The position numbers were made by a program, and so were the translations under genes. A DNA stretch of 64,000 nucleotides from NCBI RefSeq assembly GCF_003336705.1, contig NZ_QMDL01000001.1, positions 372,001 to 436,000 of the forward strand, in the 5' to 3' direction. Below are positions 45,429 through 56,624 of this stretch, one piece after another. Below the pieces are notes generated by a model that was given only the letters and a program-made list of their open reading frames with translations, was not told the DNA's origin and did no database searches. Source of the stretch: Marinobacter litoralis. GTDB lineage: Bacteria > Pseudomonadota > Gammaproteobacteria > Pseudomonadales > Oleiphilaceae. How positions within the stretch are numbered: position 1 is the first letter of the stretch; each line of letters starts with the position of its first letter.

Positions 45429-47354
45429 ATGCCCGTCATTACCCTGCCAGATGGCAGTCATCGCAGTTTTGCAGAACCCGTTACCGTTCACGACGTTGCC
45501 GCTGATATCGGCGCAGGATTGGCTAAGGCCGCCCTGGCAGGCAAAGTGGATGGTCAGCTCGTGGATACCAGTTATTTGATCGAAAACGATTCTGAACTGG
45601 CGATCGTAACGGAGCGAGATGAAGACGGCGTGGAAGTGGTTCGTCACTCTACCGCTCACTTGCTGGCGATGGCGGTCAAAGAATTGTTCCCGGAAGCGCA
45701 GGTGACCATCGGGCCTGTGGTAGATAATGGTTTCTACTACGATTTCAAATACGACCGTCCGTTTACCAACGAAGACTTGGCGCGGATCGAAAAGCGCATG
45801 GAAGAGCTGGCCAAGCAGGATCTTCCCGTTTCCCGTTCAGTCATGTCTCGTGAAGATGCGATCAAACTGTTTGAAGACATGGGTGAGGAGTATAAGGTCC
45901 AGATCATCCAGGATATCCCGGGTGAGGAAGACCTGTCATTCTACCGCCAGGGCGAATTTATCGATCTTTGTCGCGGGCCTCACGTGCCAAGCACGGGCAA
46001 ACTGAAAGCGTTCAAGCTGACCAAAGTGGCCGGTGCCTTCTGGCGTGGCGATCACAACAACGAGCAGCTGCAGCGCGTTTACGGCACAGCTTGGGGCAAC
46101 AAGAAAGAGCTCAAGGCGTACCTGAACCGTCTGGAAGAGGCTGAAAAGCGTGATCACCGCAAGATCGGTAAAAAGCTGAAGTTGTTCCACATGCAAGAAG
46201 AGTCTCCGGGTATGGTGTTCTGGCACCCGGATGGCTGGTCGCTGTATCAGGAAATCGAGCAGTACATGCGCGGCAAGCTGCGTAATCACGGGTATCAGGA
46301 AATTAAAACGCCTCAGGTGGTTTCCCGTACGCTTTGGGAAAAATCCGGGCACTGGGACAAGTTCTCGGACGCCATGTTTACCACCGAATCCGAGAAGCAC
46401 GATTACGCGATCAAGCCCATGAACTGCCCGTGCCACGTGCAGGTGTTCAACCAAGGCCTGAAGAGCTACAAGGATCTGCCGCTGCGACTGGCGGAGTTTG
46501 GCTCTTGTCACCGAAACGAAGCGTCGGGCGCGCTGCACGGTTTGATGCGGGTTCGTGGCTTTACTCAGGACGATGCGCACATTTTCTGTGAAGAGGATGC
46601 GATTCAGGAAGAAGTGTCAGCGTTTATTCACCTGCTGCACGAAGTTTATGAAGATTTCGGCTTCTCTGAAATCCTGTATAAACTATCAACTCGCCCGGAA
46701 AAGCGTGTTGGGTCTGATGAAGTTTGGGACAAGTCCGAGGCCGCGTTGGAAGAAGCTTTGAACCGCGCCGGTGTTGACTGGGAGTTGTTGCCAGGCGAAG
46801 GTGCGTTTTACGGTCCCAAAATCGAGTTCTCTCTGAAAGACTGTATTGGCCGTGTATGGCAGTGCGGTACGATTCAGGTAGATTTCTCAATGCCGGGTCG
46901 TTTGGGCGCCCAGTACGTAGCCGATAATTCCGAGCGGAAAACACCGGTTATGCTGCATCGTGCCGTTCTCGGGTCTTTTGAACGATTTATCGGTATACTG
47001 ATAGAAGAATACGAAGGTGCATTCCCCACCTGGCTGGCTCCAACACAGATTGCGGTCCTGAATATCACCGATAATCAGCGTGATTACTGTCAGAATTTGG
47101 CCAAAAAATGGGATTCTTTGGGATATCGGGTAAATGCTGACTTGAGAAACGAGAAGATCGGCTTTAAAATCCGCGAGCATACTCTTAACAAGGTTCCCTA
47201 TCTTGTCGTCGTAGGCGACAAAGAAATCGAAAACAATGCGGTTGCCGTGCGTACCCGTAAAGGTGAAGATTTAGGGACCCTATCGCTTGAAGCGTTTGAA
47301 CAGCTGTTGGCTGATGACATTCAACGCAAAGGCAAAACTAAAACGGAGATCTAA
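45429..47354 (+). CDS. thrS: threonyl-tRNA synthetase
   Basis: 641 residues. The N-terminal TGS domain (1-61) and editing domain (to about 240) precede the class II catalytic core with the zinc cysteine C333 in MNCPCH, and a C-terminal anticodon-binding domain. It charges tRNA-Thr and clears mis-attached serine. AGGAGAG precedes the ATG. Its leader carries an apparent operator. The stop codon overlaps the AUU start of infC. Confidence 0.98.
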   Translation: MPVITLPDGSHRSFAEPVTVHDVAADIGAGLAKAALAGKVDGQLVDTSYLIENDSELAIVTERDEDGVEVVRHSTAHLLAMAVKELFPEAQVTIGPVVDNGFYYDFKYDRPFTNEDLARIEKRMEELAKQDLPVSRSVMSREDAIKLFEDMGEEYKVQIIQDIPGEEDLSFYRQGEFIDLCRGPHVPSTGKLKAFKLTKVAGAFWRGDHNNEQLQRVYGTAWGNKKELKAYLNRLEEAEKRDHRKIGKKLKLFHMQEESPGMVFWHPDGWSLYQEIEQYMRGKLRNHGYQEIKTPQVVSRTLWEKSGHWDKFSDAMFTTESEKHDYAIKPMNCPCHVQVFNQGLKSYKDLPLRLAEFGSCHRNEASGALHGLMRVRGFTQDDAHIFCEEDAIQEEVSAFIHLLHEVYEDFGFSEILYKLSTRPEKRVGSDEVWDKSEAALEEALNRAGVDWELLPGEGAFYGPKIEFSLKDCIGRVWQCGTIQVDFSMPGRLGAQYVADNSERKTPVMLHRAVLGSFERFIGILIEEYEGAFPTWLAPTQIAVLNITDNQRDYCQNLAKKWDSLGYRVNADLRNEKIGFKIREHTLNKVPYLVVVGDKEIENNAVAVRTRKGEDLGTLSLEAFEQLLADDIQRKGKTKTEI

Positions 47355-47893
47355 TTATTAAACAGCGAGCGAATCGGGGGCGTACTCCAAAAGCGCCTAT
47401 CAATGAGAATATTGACGCAACTGAAGTCCGCCTGATCGATGCCGAAGGCAATCAGGTTGGGGTGGTTCCAATTGAGGAAGCTCTTCGCATGGCGGAGGAA
47501 GCGACTCTCGATCTGGTACAGGTTACGGATTCCGATCCGATCGTCTGTAAAATAATGGACTACGGTAAGAAAATCTTCGAAGAGAAGAAAGCGAAAGCAG
47601 CTGCCAAGAAAAAGCAGAAGCAGACGCAGGTCAAAGAGCTTAAGTTCCGTCCAGGAACTGAAGAAGGGGATTATCAGGTAAAACTACGCAACCTGGTACG
47701 TTTCCTTGAAGCCGGGGACCGCGGCAAGATCACTATCCGTTTCCGGGGCCGTGAGATGGCACACCAAGAAATTGGTATGAAGCTCATGAACCGAATCGAA
47801 ACAGATGTTGAAGAGCTTGCAACGGTAGAGATGCGGCCGAAGATGGAAGGCCGGCAGATGACCATGATTGTGGCTCCCCGCAAAAAGAAGTGA
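47354..47893 (+). CDS. infC: translation initiation factor IF-3 (AUU start)
   Basis: 179 residues read from ATT at 47354, whose first base is the last base of the thrS stop (TAATT). GGAGA lies 5-8 bases upstream. The protein begins M-I-K-Q-R and continues [16 protein letters not shown], the conserved IF-3 N-terminus. No ATG or GTG upstream of the conserved region would include it; the first GTG (47462) would delete the N-domain. The C-domain has [10 protein letters not shown] and a KKKK-rich tail. AUU starts in infC let IF-3 repress its own synthesis; ATT 47357 is the only alternative. Confidence 0.93.
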   Translation: MIKQRANRGRTPKAPINENIDATEVRLIDAEGNQVGVVPIEEALRMAEEATLDLVQVTDSDPIVCKIMDYGKKIFEEKKAKAAAKKKQKQTQVKELKFRPGTEEGDYQVKLRNLVRFLEAGDRGKITIRFRGREMAHQEIGMKLMNRIETDVEELATVEMRPKMEGRQMTMIVAPRKKK

Positions 47894-47911
47894 ACCTGAT
47901 CCCATGATGGG

Positions 47912-47931
47912 TCCCCCGCATTAGCGGGGGA
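47912..47931 (+). other. hairpin between infC and rpmI
   Basis: TCCCCCGC, a 4-nt loop and GCGGGGGA, preceded by a smaller CCCAT-G-ATGGG stem (47901-47911) and followed by TTTGTCGTT. This position corresponds to the L20-controlled leader of rpmI in other bacteria; a weak terminator is the alternative. Confidence 0.55.
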
Positions 47932-47987
47932 TTTGTCGTTCAGGGGCACAAGTGTTTTTCCTAAAATAGAATGCGGAGTTTTAAAAA

Positions 47988-48179
47988 ATGCCTAAGATGA
48001 AAACTAAGAGTGGAGCTACCAAGCGGTTCAAGAAAACCGCCACTGGCTTCAAGCACAAGCAGTCCTTCACCAGTCACATCCTGACCAAGAAGAGCCCTAA
48101 GCGTAAGCGTCAGCTGCGTGGCACCAAGCTGATTGCCAAGTCCGATGTGGCTTCAATCAAGCGCATGACGGCGTGCTGA
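47988..48179 (+). CDS. rpmI: 50S ribosomal protein L35
   Basis: 63 residues, very basic: [20 protein letters not shown] and [16 protein letters not shown] are family hallmarks. GGAG lies 9 bases before the ATG. It forms an operon with rplT. Confidence 0.98.
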   Translation: MPKMKTKSGATKRFKKTATGFKHKQSFTSHILTKKSPKRKRQLRGTKLIAKSDVASIKRMTAC

Positions 48180-48229
48180 TTCAGCCGCTAACTTCTTGAT
48201 CAAGTATATTAAGGTAGAAGGATAATAGT

Positions 48230-48583
48230 ATGGCTCGTGTAAAACGTGGCGTGGTAGCACGTCGTCGTCATAAGAAGATTCTCAAGCAGGCCAAGGGTTA
48301 CTACGGAGCACGTAGTCGTGTATTCCGCGTTGCCAAGCAGGCGGTTATCAAAGCTGGTCAATACGCATACCGTGACCGTCGTAACCGTAAGCGTGCTTTC
48401 CGCGCTCTGTGGATCGCTCGTATCAACGCTGGTGCTCGCGCAAACGGTCTGTCTTACAGCCGTCTGATCGCTGGTCTGAAGAAAGCGAATGTTGAGATCG
48501 ACCGTAAGGTTCTGGCTGACCTGGCCATGAACGAGCAGCAAACTTTTGCTGTTATCGTTGAGAAGGCCAAAGCATCCCTGTGA
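48230..48583 (+). CDS. rplT: 50S ribosomal protein L20
   Basis: 117 residues: [20 protein letters not shown] start and [20 protein letters not shown] core. It binds 23S rRNA early in assembly and represses its own operon in E. coli and Bacillus. AGAAGGA precedes the ATG. Confidence 0.98.
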   Translation: MARVKRGVVARRRHKKILKQAKGYYGARSRVFRVAKQAVIKAGQYAYRDRRNRKRAFRALWIARINAGARANGLSYSRLIAGLKKANVEIDRKVLADLAMNEQQTFAVIVEKAKASL

Positions 48584-48598
48584 TCGCTTAAGCTCTTT

Positions 48599-48646
48599 CA
48601 TCGATTACTGATCGATCAGGGCGCCTCATGATTGCATGACGGCGCC
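48599..48646 (+). promoter_or_regulatory. two tandem hairpins in the rplT-pheS gap
   Basis: First, ATCGAT-TACTG-ATCGAT (48600-48616). Second, GGCGCC-TCATG, loop ATTG, CATGA-C-GGCGCC (48620-48646), which pairs over 11 bp with one bulged base. With the terminator that follows they form a series of three stems ahead of pheS, as an attenuator would. No Phe-rich leader peptide is visible; the only ATG frame reads M-I-A-stop. Confidence 0.55.
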
Positions 48647-48651
48647 TTCTG

Positions 48652-49721
<1,070 letters not shown>

Positions 49722-49793
49722 GCCTGAGGGCTTAAGGGCGCAAGCAAGTCGACGAATCAACCGCATAAATGGCATCAGGACAAGGCTAGAACG

Positions 49794-52166
49794 ATGAAAT
49801 TCAGTGAACAGTGGCTGCGAGAGTGGGTTAATCCGAGCATAGATTCCCAGGCATTGATGGACCAGATCACCATGGCAGGTCTGGAAGTGGACGGCTTTGA
49901 GCCGGTGGCTGGTGAGTTTTCCGGCGTGGTCGTTGGCGAGGTGCTCTCTGTTGAGGCCCATCCGGATGCCGACAAACTGCGCGTTTGCCAAGTTAGCAAT
50001 GGCGAAGAGACCGTACAGGTAGTGTGTGGTGCGCCGAACGTACGTGAAGGGCTAAAAGTGCCTTTCGCTGAGGTGGGTGCAGTCCTACCCGGCAACTTCA
50101 AAATCAAGAAAGCCAAACTGCGTGGCCAGCCCTCCCAAGGCATGCTGTGTTCCGAATCCGAATTGGCTCTGTCAGAAAGCCACGATGGCTTGATGGAATT
50201 GCCTGACGATGCTCCGGTTGGCCAGAGCATGGTTGATTACCTCAAGCTGAACGACATCGCGATTGATGTGGACTTAACGCCGAACCGCAGCGACTGCCTT
50301 TCTATCAAAGGTCTGGCGCGGGAAGTGGGTGTATTGAACAGTTTGGTGGTAGATGCTCCGGAGATTGAGCCGGTCGAGGCCGTTCACTCTGAGGTGCCGG
50401 CAATCCGTATCGAAGCGCCGGAAGCCTGCCCTCGTTATCTGGGCCGTGTTCTGCGGAACGTGAATCTGAAGGCGGAAACACCGCTGTGGATGCAGGAAAA
50501 ACTGCGTCGTTCCGGCATTCGCTCCATCGATGCCGCTGTTGATGTGACTAACTATGTCATGCTCGAGCTTGGTCAGCCTCTGCATGCTTTTGACCGGGCG
50601 GAGATTTCCGGTGGCATCGTGGTTCGTATGGCGAAAGCCGGCGAAAAGCTGGTTTTGCTGGACGGCCAGGAAGTGGAACTGACCGCAGAAACCTTGGTGA
50701 TCGCCGATCACGACAAGCCGATCGCGATTGCTGGTGTGATGGGCGGTGAGCACTCAGGCGTGAATGAAAAGACTCAAGATCTGGTCTTGGAGGCTGCCTA
50801 TTTCGAGCCGGTTTCCCTGGCTGGTAAGGCCCGCCACTACGGTCTGCACACCGATGCGTCTCACCGCTTCGAGCGCGGCGTTGACTATGAGTTGGCTCGT
50901 GAAGCGATGGAGCGTGCAACCCGTCTGCTGATGGACATCGTTGGCGGTGAACCGGGTGAGATTGTTGAGGTGGTCAGCTGGGAAGATCTGCCCAAAGCTA
51001 AAACCGTTGACCTCCGCGAAAAGCGTCTGGCCAACGTTCTGGGCTTGGCGATTGACCGCACCACCGTTGAGGAAATTCTGTCTCGCCTCGGTCTGCGTGT
51101 AGAGAAGCTTCTCAAGGACGGCTGGCGCATCAGCGTTCCCAGCTTCCGCCCGGACATTTCAATCGAAGAAGATTTGATAGAAGAAGTTGGGCGTATCTAT
51201 GGCTACAACAACCTTCCGGTAACCGAGCCTACGGGTTCGTTGGGTTTGAGCGTTCGTGAAGAAGCGGTTCGCCCACTATCAGCGGTTCGTAATTTCTTTG
51301 TGGCTCAGGGCTACCAAGAAGCCATTACCTATAGCTTCGTGGACCCGAAAGTTCAGCAGTTGATTGATCCCGAACGGGAAGGTATCGCGTTGGCGAATCC
51401 GATTTCCGCGGATCTGTCTGTTATGCGTACCACGCTGTGGAGTGGCTTGCTGAAGACAGTGCAGTACAACCAGAACCGTCAGCAGCCACGCATTCGTTTG
51501 TTCGAGACCGGTCTTCGCTTCGTCAAGGACGGTGACAGCATCGACCAGCAGCCAATGCTAGCCGGTATTGTGGTCGGCAATCAGACACCGGAAAACTGGA
51601 CCAACGGCCGCCGTGCATCCGATTTCTTCGATGTGAAGGGCGAGCTTGAAAGCCTGTTCCAGGTGCTTGGTATCCAGGTTCAATTCAGGGCGAGCCAACA
51701 CCCGGCGTTGCACCCCGGGCAAACGGCAGAACTGTTGCGGGACGGCGAAAGTGTCGGCTGGTTGGGAACTTTGCACCCTCAAGTGCAGAAAAACCTTGAA
51801 CTTAATGGCACGATTCTGATGTTTGAGCTATTCTTGAATTCGATCGTTACCGGATATGTGCCTAATTTCAAAGATGTTTCGAAATTCCCGGAAGTTCGAA
51901 GAGATTTGGCTATCATTATCGGAAGCGATGTGTCGTTCGCTCAGGTAGAAGAAATAGCTCGAAAGCAAGCCGGCGAACACCTGACAGATATGCGTGTGTT
52001 TGATGTCTATGAAGGCGAAAGCCTAGGTGAGGGAAATCGCAGTTTGGCCCTGAGCCTGTTCTGGCAGCATCCTGAACGCACGTTGAATGAAGACGAAGTG
52101 CATACGCTCTTCAACGGGGTGATCGATTCCCTTAAAGAAGAGCTGGGGGCAACACTGAGGAGTTGA
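49794..52166 (+). CDS. pheT: phenylalanyl-tRNA synthetase beta subunit
   Basis: 790 residues, the usual length. An N-terminal EMAP/OB tRNA-binding domain (VVVGEVLSVEAHPDADKLRV), then B3/B4 editing, B5 and a C-terminal anticodon-binding domain ending LREELGATLRS-like (here SLKEELGATLRS). The B3/B4 domain removes Tyr-tRNA-Phe. The gap from pheS is 72 bases; ihfA follows after three. Confidence 0.98.
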   Translation: MKFSEQWLREWVNPSIDSQALMDQITMAGLEVDGFEPVAGEFSGVVVGEVLSVEAHPDADKLRVCQVSNGEETVQVVCGAPNVREGLKVPFAEVGAVLPGNFKIKKAKLRGQPSQGMLCSESELALSESHDGLMELPDDAPVGQSMVDYLKLNDIAIDVDLTPNRSDCLSIKGLAREVGVLNSLVVDAPEIEPVEAVHSEVPAIRIEAPEACPRYLGRVLRNVNLKAETPLWMQEKLRRSGIRSIDAAVDVTNYVMLELGQPLHAFDRAEISGGIVVRMAKAGEKLVLLDGQEVELTAETLVIADHDKPIAIAGVMGGEHSGVNEKTQDLVLEAAYFEPVSLAGKARHYGLHTDASHRFERGVDYELAREAMERATRLLMDIVGGEPGEIVEVVSWEDLPKAKTVDLREKRLANVLGLAIDRTTVEEILSRLGLRVEKLLKDGWRISVPSFRPDISIEEDLIEEVGRIYGYNNLPVTEPTGSLGLSVREEAVRPLSAVRNFFVAQGYQEAITYSFVDPKVQQLIDPEREGIALANPISADLSVMRTTLWSGLLKTVQYNQNRQQPRIRLFETGLRFVKDGDSIDQQPMLAGIVVGNQTPENWTNGRRASDFFDVKGELESLFQVLGIQVQFRASQHPALHPGQTAELLRDGESVGWLGTLHPQVQKNLELNGTILMFELFLNSIVTGYVPNFKDVSKFPEVRRDLAIIIGSDVSFAQVEEIARKQAGEHLTDMRVFDVYEGESLGEGNRSLALSLFWQHPERTLNEDEVHTLFNGVIDSLKEELGATLRS

Positions 52167-52169
52167 CGG

Positions 52170-52472
52170 ATGGCGGCTTTGACGAAAGCGGATATGGCGG
52201 AGCGCTTGTACGAAGAGTTGGGCTTGAACAAGCGGGAAGCCAAAGAAATGGTAGAAGCTTTCTTCGATGAAATCAGAGGTGCACTCAGTCACAACGAACA
52301 GGTCAAGTTGTCGGGGTTCGGCAACTTTGACCTCCGTGACAAGAAACAGCGCCCCGGGCGTAACCCCAAGACGGGTGAAGAAATCCCGATCAGCGCCCGA
52401 CGCGTCGTTACCTTCAGGCCCGGCCAAAAACTGAAACAAAAAGTAGAAACGTATGCTGGAACCGAGTCATAA
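52170..52472 (+). CDS. ihfA: integration host factor alpha subunit
   Basis: 100 residues of the HU/IHF fold: [21 protein letters not shown], then VKLSGFGNF, then the DNA-intercalating proline P66 in [10 protein letters not shown]. With IhfB it bends DNA sharply. It starts three bases after pheT, so it is part of the same mRNA, and its end overlaps the next gene by 20 bases. Confidence 0.97.
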   Translation: MAALTKADMAERLYEELGLNKREAKEMVEAFFDEIRGALSHNEQVKLSGFGNFDLRDKKQRPGRNPKTGEEIPISARRVVTFRPGQKLKQKVETYAGTES

Positions 52473-52818
52473 CAACGAGCTTCCCGTTATTCCGGGGAAA
52501 CGCTATTTCACGATTGGTGAGGTTGCGGAGCTGTGTGCCGTTAAAGCGCACGTACTAAGGTATTGGGAGCAAGAGTTCCCACAGCTCTCGCCGGTTAAAC
52601 GCCGGGGTAACCGTCGTTATTACCAGCGGGCTGATGTTATTACCATTCGCCAGATTCGCAGTTTGCTGTACGATCAGGGCTACACTATCGGTGGTGCCAA
52701 GCAAAAGCTGAGCAGCTCTGAGGTGAAAGACGATACCTCTCAGTACAAGCAATTGATCCGGCAAATGATTACCGAACTTGAAGAAGTGTTGGATGTGTTG
52801 AATGCTCCAGCCCGATAA
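52453..52818 (+). CDS. MerR-family transcriptional regulator
   Basis: 121 residues. The MerR winged helix is clear: [22 protein letters not shown], then [19 protein letters not shown]. The rest is a short dimerisation helix with no metal-binding cysteines. It overlaps ihfA by 20 bases in another frame and follows it in many gammaproteobacteria; its target is unknown. A terminator follows. Confidence 0.93.
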   Translation: MLEPSHNNELPVIPGKRYFTIGEVAELCAVKAHVLRYWEQEFPQLSPVKRRGNRRYYQRADVITIRQIRSLLYDQGYTIGGAKQKLSSSEVKDDTSQYKQLIRQMITELEEVLDVLNAPAR

Positions 52819-52852
52819 TCGGTAACGGACCAAAACCGGTAATTACGAAAAG

Positions 52853-52881
52853 ACCGAGACGCGAAAACGTCTCGGTTTTTT
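52853..52881. terminator. intrinsic terminator after the MerR gene
   Basis: ACCGAGACG, a 6-nt loop, CGTCTCGGT and six T residues, with A residues before. It can also serve the convergent glycerate kinase gene. Confidence 0.95.
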
Positions 52882-52896
52882 GCGTTTTAGTCGTGG

Positions 52897-54036
52897 TTAA
52901 TCGCCCTTGCTCAGCGCGTGGGTGAGTCGGGCGAGTTGTTCTGCGCACTGTTCCAGGTTGGCCTCAGCTTGGGCGTAGGCACTCTGGAGTTCCATGGGGC
53001 CCCGGGTTATTGAAAAAGCTGCCGTGAGGCCCTGAGTCTGTAGTGCAGAGAAGTCCTGGCCCAGCATGCCGGCAAAGCCCACAACCGGTACCCCGTATTT
53101 CTTTGCCATCAAGGCCACACCGGCGGGGGTTTTGCCGTAAGCGCTTTGGTTGTCTATGGCGCCTTCGGCGGTGATCACCAGGTCCGCGGTCTTGATGTGG
53201 CTTTCCAGCTCGACGGTTTCCATCACAAGCTCGATACCCGGGCGCAATTGCGCGCCCAGAATGCCCGCGACCATCCCGCCGATGCCACCGGCAGCGCCGC
53301 TACCCGGGAAGCTGGATATATCCCAGCCCTGCTTTTTGGCCAACCGGGCGAAGTGAGCCAGATTAGCGTCAAGTTTAATGAGTTGCTGAATGCTCGCGCC
53401 TTTTTGGGGGCCGAACACAACAGCAGCGCCGTTAGGGCCGGTCAACGGATTGTTGACGTCGCAGGCCACGACCAAGCGGGTATTTCCGAGGGCATCAAGA
53501 GCCGGCTGCAAATCCAGGCTGGCGAGTTTGCCCAAGCCAATGCCGCCGGCGGGAATGCTGTTTCCTTCCTTGTCGAGGAGTTTTGCCCCGAGTGCTTGCA
53601 GAATGCCGGCACCGCCGTCCGTTGTCGCACTGCCGCCCAGGCCCATGATCAGCACTTTCGGCTTGTGTGCCAGTGCTTCCAGCATTAATTCGCCGGTACC
53701 GTAGCTTGAAGCGGATAATGCATTTCGCTCATCAGGCGGAACACAGTGCAGGCCACTTCCTTCAGCGACTTCAATGATGGCCGTATCACTGTTGTTTGCC
53801 AGACCGTAGCGGGCGACAACGGGTTCTCCCATTGGCCCGGTGACGGTCACCGAATGCAGTTCACCTTGAAGGGCCTCGGTCAGCGCAACCGTTGTACCTT
53901 CCCCGCCATCTGCCAGAGGCACTTCGATGATCTCGTCTCGGGGCGCTGCTTTTGCCCAGCCACGGGCGAGCGCGCTGGCAACCTGATCGGCTGCCAGGCA
54001 CTCCTTGAAGGAATCAGGCGCAATGACAATGCGCAT
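52897..54036 (-). CDS. glycerate kinase (GlxK/GarK type)
   Basis: 379 residues. The N-terminus MRIVIAPDSFKECLAADQVA is the type I glycerate kinase signature (A-P-D-S-x-K). Other blocks: VPLADGGEGTTVALTEA, IMGLGGSATTDGGAGILQALGA and TAEGAIDNQSAYGKTP. It phosphorylates D-glycerate at carbon 2 with ATP. It begins two bases after the permease stop, so the two are one unit, under the CdaR regulator upstream. Confidence 0.93.
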   Translation of the reverse strand: MRIVIAPDSFKECLAADQVASALARGWAKAAPRDEIIEVPLADGGEGTTVALTEALQGELHSVTVTGPMGEPVVARYGLANNSDTAIIEVAEGSGLHCVPPDERNALSASSYGTGELMLEALAHKPKVLIMGLGGSATTDGGAGILQALGAKLLDKEGNSIPAGGIGLGKLASLDLQPALDALGNTRLVVACDVNNPLTGPNGAAVVFGPQKGASIQQLIKLDANLAHFARLAKKQGWDISSFPGSGAAGGIGGMVAGILGAQLRPGIELVMETVELESHIKTADLVITAEGAIDNQSAYGKTPAGVALMAKKYGVPVVGFAGMLGQDFSALQTQGLTAAFSITRGPMELQSAYAQAEANLEQCAEQLARLTHALSKGD

Positions 54037-54037
54037 G

Positions 54038-55381
54038 TTACAGCGCCACCAATGAGGTCAGCCATACGCAGGCGATGGTCACCAACCCCATCACCAAGGT
54101 TGCGGCGGTGTGCGACTTATAGGCAGTCGCAACGTTCATTTTGCTGAACTGGGACACCACCCAGAAGTAACTGTCGTTGGCATGAGATACCGTCATAGCC
54201 CCTGCGCCCACGGCCATGACGGTGAGCACTCGGCCTAGGTCGGAATCCAGCCCCAGTTGGGGCAGCAGAGGGGTAACCAGCGCAGACGCGGTTACCAGGG
54301 CAACGGTGGACGAGCCCTGAGCCGATTTAAGGGCTGCCGCAACAATAAACGGCATAATCACACCTAAGCCCAGAGTGGAAAGGGTGTCACCCAGATAGCT
54401 ACCCAAGGGTGTCGCAGCCAGAACCGCGCCGAATGCGCCACCCGCACCGGTAATCAGAATAATGGGTGCGGCCACTTCCAGGCCTTTGCTGGTATGGCGG
54501 CCAAACTCTTCAAACTTGTTTCTGCCTTGCAGTAAGGAAAGAGCAAATCCAAGGCCGATGAGAAGAGCGTTCAACGGCTTGCCGAGGAAGTTTAGAATGT
54601 CATAAACCATCCCGTCACCCAGCGGCGCAGTCGGGTAGTTGGCAACAGAGCCTATGCAAATCAACAAAATGGGGACGAAGATGGGGGCGAACGCTTTGGT
54701 CGCCGATGGCAGCTCGCCATAGTGTTCTCGGGCTTCTTCGAAAGCCTCTTCCGCTTGCTCGAGTTCGGTGCTGGGTAGGTCCTTGCAGCGAGATGCCCAG
54801 AACAGCCCGGCAAAGGCGGCGATGATGGCGAAGACAAGGCCGATGCCGATGACCATGCCCAGGTTGTTTTCTAGCCCCAGGTTGCCTGCTGCGGCGATAG
54901 GGCCAGGGGTCGGAGGGACCAGCGTATGAGTTGCAAACAGGCCGGTAGACAGGGCAACAGTCATGGCTACAGGGGATGCGTTGAGCGTTCTGGCCATAGA
55001 GCGTTTAAGGCTGTTCAGGATGACGTAGCCAGAATCGCAAAAGACAGGAATGGCGACAATAAAGCCGACAATCGACATGGTGAGCGTCGGGAACTTCTGG
55101 CCCAGCCATTTAACCACGCTCTCGGCCATCACGATGGCCGCACCCGTGCGCTCAAGAATCACTCCAATGATGGTGCCAAGAACGATCACCAAGCCAATAT
55201 AGCCCAGAATGTTGCCAAAGCCGGCCCGAATGGTTTTTTCGATGTCGGCCAATGGAAGGCCAAAGGCAAACGCTGCCAGAAATGAGGCCAGCAGCAGGGT
55301 AATAAAAGGGTTCAGTTTTAAACGGCTGGTGGCGAACACAATGAAAATTATGACCGCGACCAAGATCAGCACCAGATGCAT
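54038..55381 (-). CDS. GntP-family permease (gluconate/glycerate type)
   Basis: 447 residues with about twelve membrane segments. The family motifs LATHTLVPPTPGPIAAAGNLG and AAALKSAQGSSTVALVTASA are present. It is a proton symporter for a sugar acid; the adjoining glycerate kinase and CdaR make glycerate the likeliest substrate. GGAGATTTCC-type sequence upstream of the ATG gives a GGAG at fair spacing. Confidence 0.92.
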   Translation of the reverse strand: MHLVLILVAVIIFIVFATSRLKLNPFITLLLASFLAAFAFGLPLADIEKTIRAGFGNILGYIGLVIVLGTIIGVILERTGAAIVMAESVVKWLGQKFPTLTMSIVGFIVAIPVFCDSGYVILNSLKRSMARTLNASPVAMTVALSTGLFATHTLVPPTPGPIAAAGNLGLENNLGMVIGIGLVFAIIAAFAGLFWASRCKDLPSTELEQAEEAFEEAREHYGELPSATKAFAPIFVPILLICIGSVANYPTAPLGDGMVYDILNFLGKPLNALLIGLGFALSLLQGRNKFEEFGRHTSKGLEVAAPIILITGAGGAFGAVLAATPLGSYLGDTLSTLGLGVIMPFIVAAALKSAQGSSTVALVTASALVTPLLPQLGLDSDLGRVLTVMAVGAGAMTVSHANDSYFWVVSQFSKMNVATAYKSHTAATLVMGLVTIACVWLTSLVAL

Positions 55382-55493
55382 TGGAAATCTCCAGAATCAA
55401 CCCGTGTGTAGTACCGACTCTGTGGTCAGTTATTTGGTGCTAAGTGTAAGAGCAGATTGACAAGAATTCGTTATGCGAAAGAATAGAATTGAT

Positions 55494-56624
55494 TTATTTT
55501 TGCTCGGTACTTTTGTGCAATTGCACAGGTTTCAGGTTGGATTCCAGTGCCAAATAAAGAAACATAAGATCCTCTAGCCGGAACGGCGACCAACCCGTTA
55601 GCGACTCAATGCCTTTCAGGCGATAACGAACAGAATTTCGGTGCAAATGAAGTTGCTCGGCGCATCGTTGGATATCCCCGTCGGCAGCTATAAACGTGCG
55701 AAGAGTTTTGAGGTACTGATCGCTGCGGGCGTGATTGAGAAGAGGGCGAAGTTCCAGAGAGAGTTGGTCTTGTTGCCAGCCTGGCTGCAAGCTTCGCCAC
55801 AGTGTGGCCAGCGGAAATTCCTCGTAGTGAGCGCGGATGGGTGTTTGAAAGCGTTGTTTGGCAGCTTGTAAGGCCGCTTGGGCTGACTCGTAGCAGGCTT
55901 TCAAGTTATTACTGAACGCTGCGCCCGTGGCGGCAGACACGGAAGCGTTCAGGCTGTCCGGTAGCCGAACCAGTGCGGCGCTCAATGCATCCTGAGGCGA
56001 TTTTTCCACAAAAAAGAAAACGATTTTCTGATCCGGCGTTTGAATGACCAGGGCATCGGGCTCAACACGCTCCAAATCTCGAGCCAACGGCGCGGTATCG
56101 GTTAACCAAGGCAGGTGGGGCAAATTGGCTTCGATTACCACGGCAATCCGGGGTTTGCTGAGATCAATCGAGAGTTGCTTCAGCCAATGCTCCGAAACCG
56201 GCTCGCCATTCAATAATGCCAGCAGGGTGTTTTCGATTTGATGCCGGCGCTGGCGACTGACCTCCATTAACGAGGCTTGTTCCAGTATCAGCTCAGCGGT
56301 AACCCGTACCAGATCTGCAAAAGGCAGCACTTTGTCTGGTGATCCCGAGATACCGACAACAGCTACAATCTTCCCTCCCACTTCAACCGGCAAATTAACG
56401 CCCGCCCGAGTACCAGTGTATCGGCAGGCTTCCTGTTCTGTAATTACCACCGGTGCGCAAGTTTCGGCCACTTGCCGTGCCGCCTGATGTATGGCGCCCA
56501 CTCGCAGGGAGTCACCAGACGCGATGATGATACCGTCGGGCGTCATCACGTTGACGGAATGGCCAATCACGGGCATCGCACGATCAACGATGCGCTGAGC
56601 GGTGGCTTGGTCCAGCGTTGTCAT
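55494..56624 (-). CDS. CdaR-family sugar diacid/glycerate regulator
   Basis: 376 residues. The N-terminal diacid-recognition domain (about 1-135: MTTLDQATAQRIVDRAMPVIG ... with IIIASGD and GTRAGVNLPV) is followed by a GGDEF-like middle and a C-terminal PucR-type helix-turn-helix (GDIQRCAEQLHLHRNSVRYRL). It probably activates the permease-kinase genes downstream in response to glycerate or a sugar diacid. Its ATG overlaps the stop of the Lrp gene (TAATG), which couples the two. Confidence 0.92.
   Translation of the reverse strand: MTTLDQATAQRIVDRAMPVIGHSVNVMTPDGIIIASGDSLRVGAIHQAARQVAETCAPVVITEQEACRYTGTRAGVNLPVEVGGKIVAVVGISGSPDKVLPFADLVRVTAELILEQASLMEVSRQRRHQIENTLLALLNGEPVSEHWLKQLSIDLSKPRIAVVIEANLPHLPWLTDTAPLARDLERVEPDALVIQTPDQKIVFFFVEKSPQDALSAALVRLPDSLNASVSAATGAAFSNNLKACYESAQAALQAAKQRFQTPIRAHYEEFPLATLWRSLQPGWQQDQLSLELRPLLNHARSDQYLKTLRTFIAADGDIQRCAEQLHLHRNSVRYRLKGIESLTGWSPFRLEDLMFLYLALESNLKPVQLHKSTEQK

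Noticed and set aside
47462-47893. GTG start for infC
   Set aside because: It would remove the conserved IF-3 N-terminal domain, which is encoded upstream in the same frame from an ATT codon.
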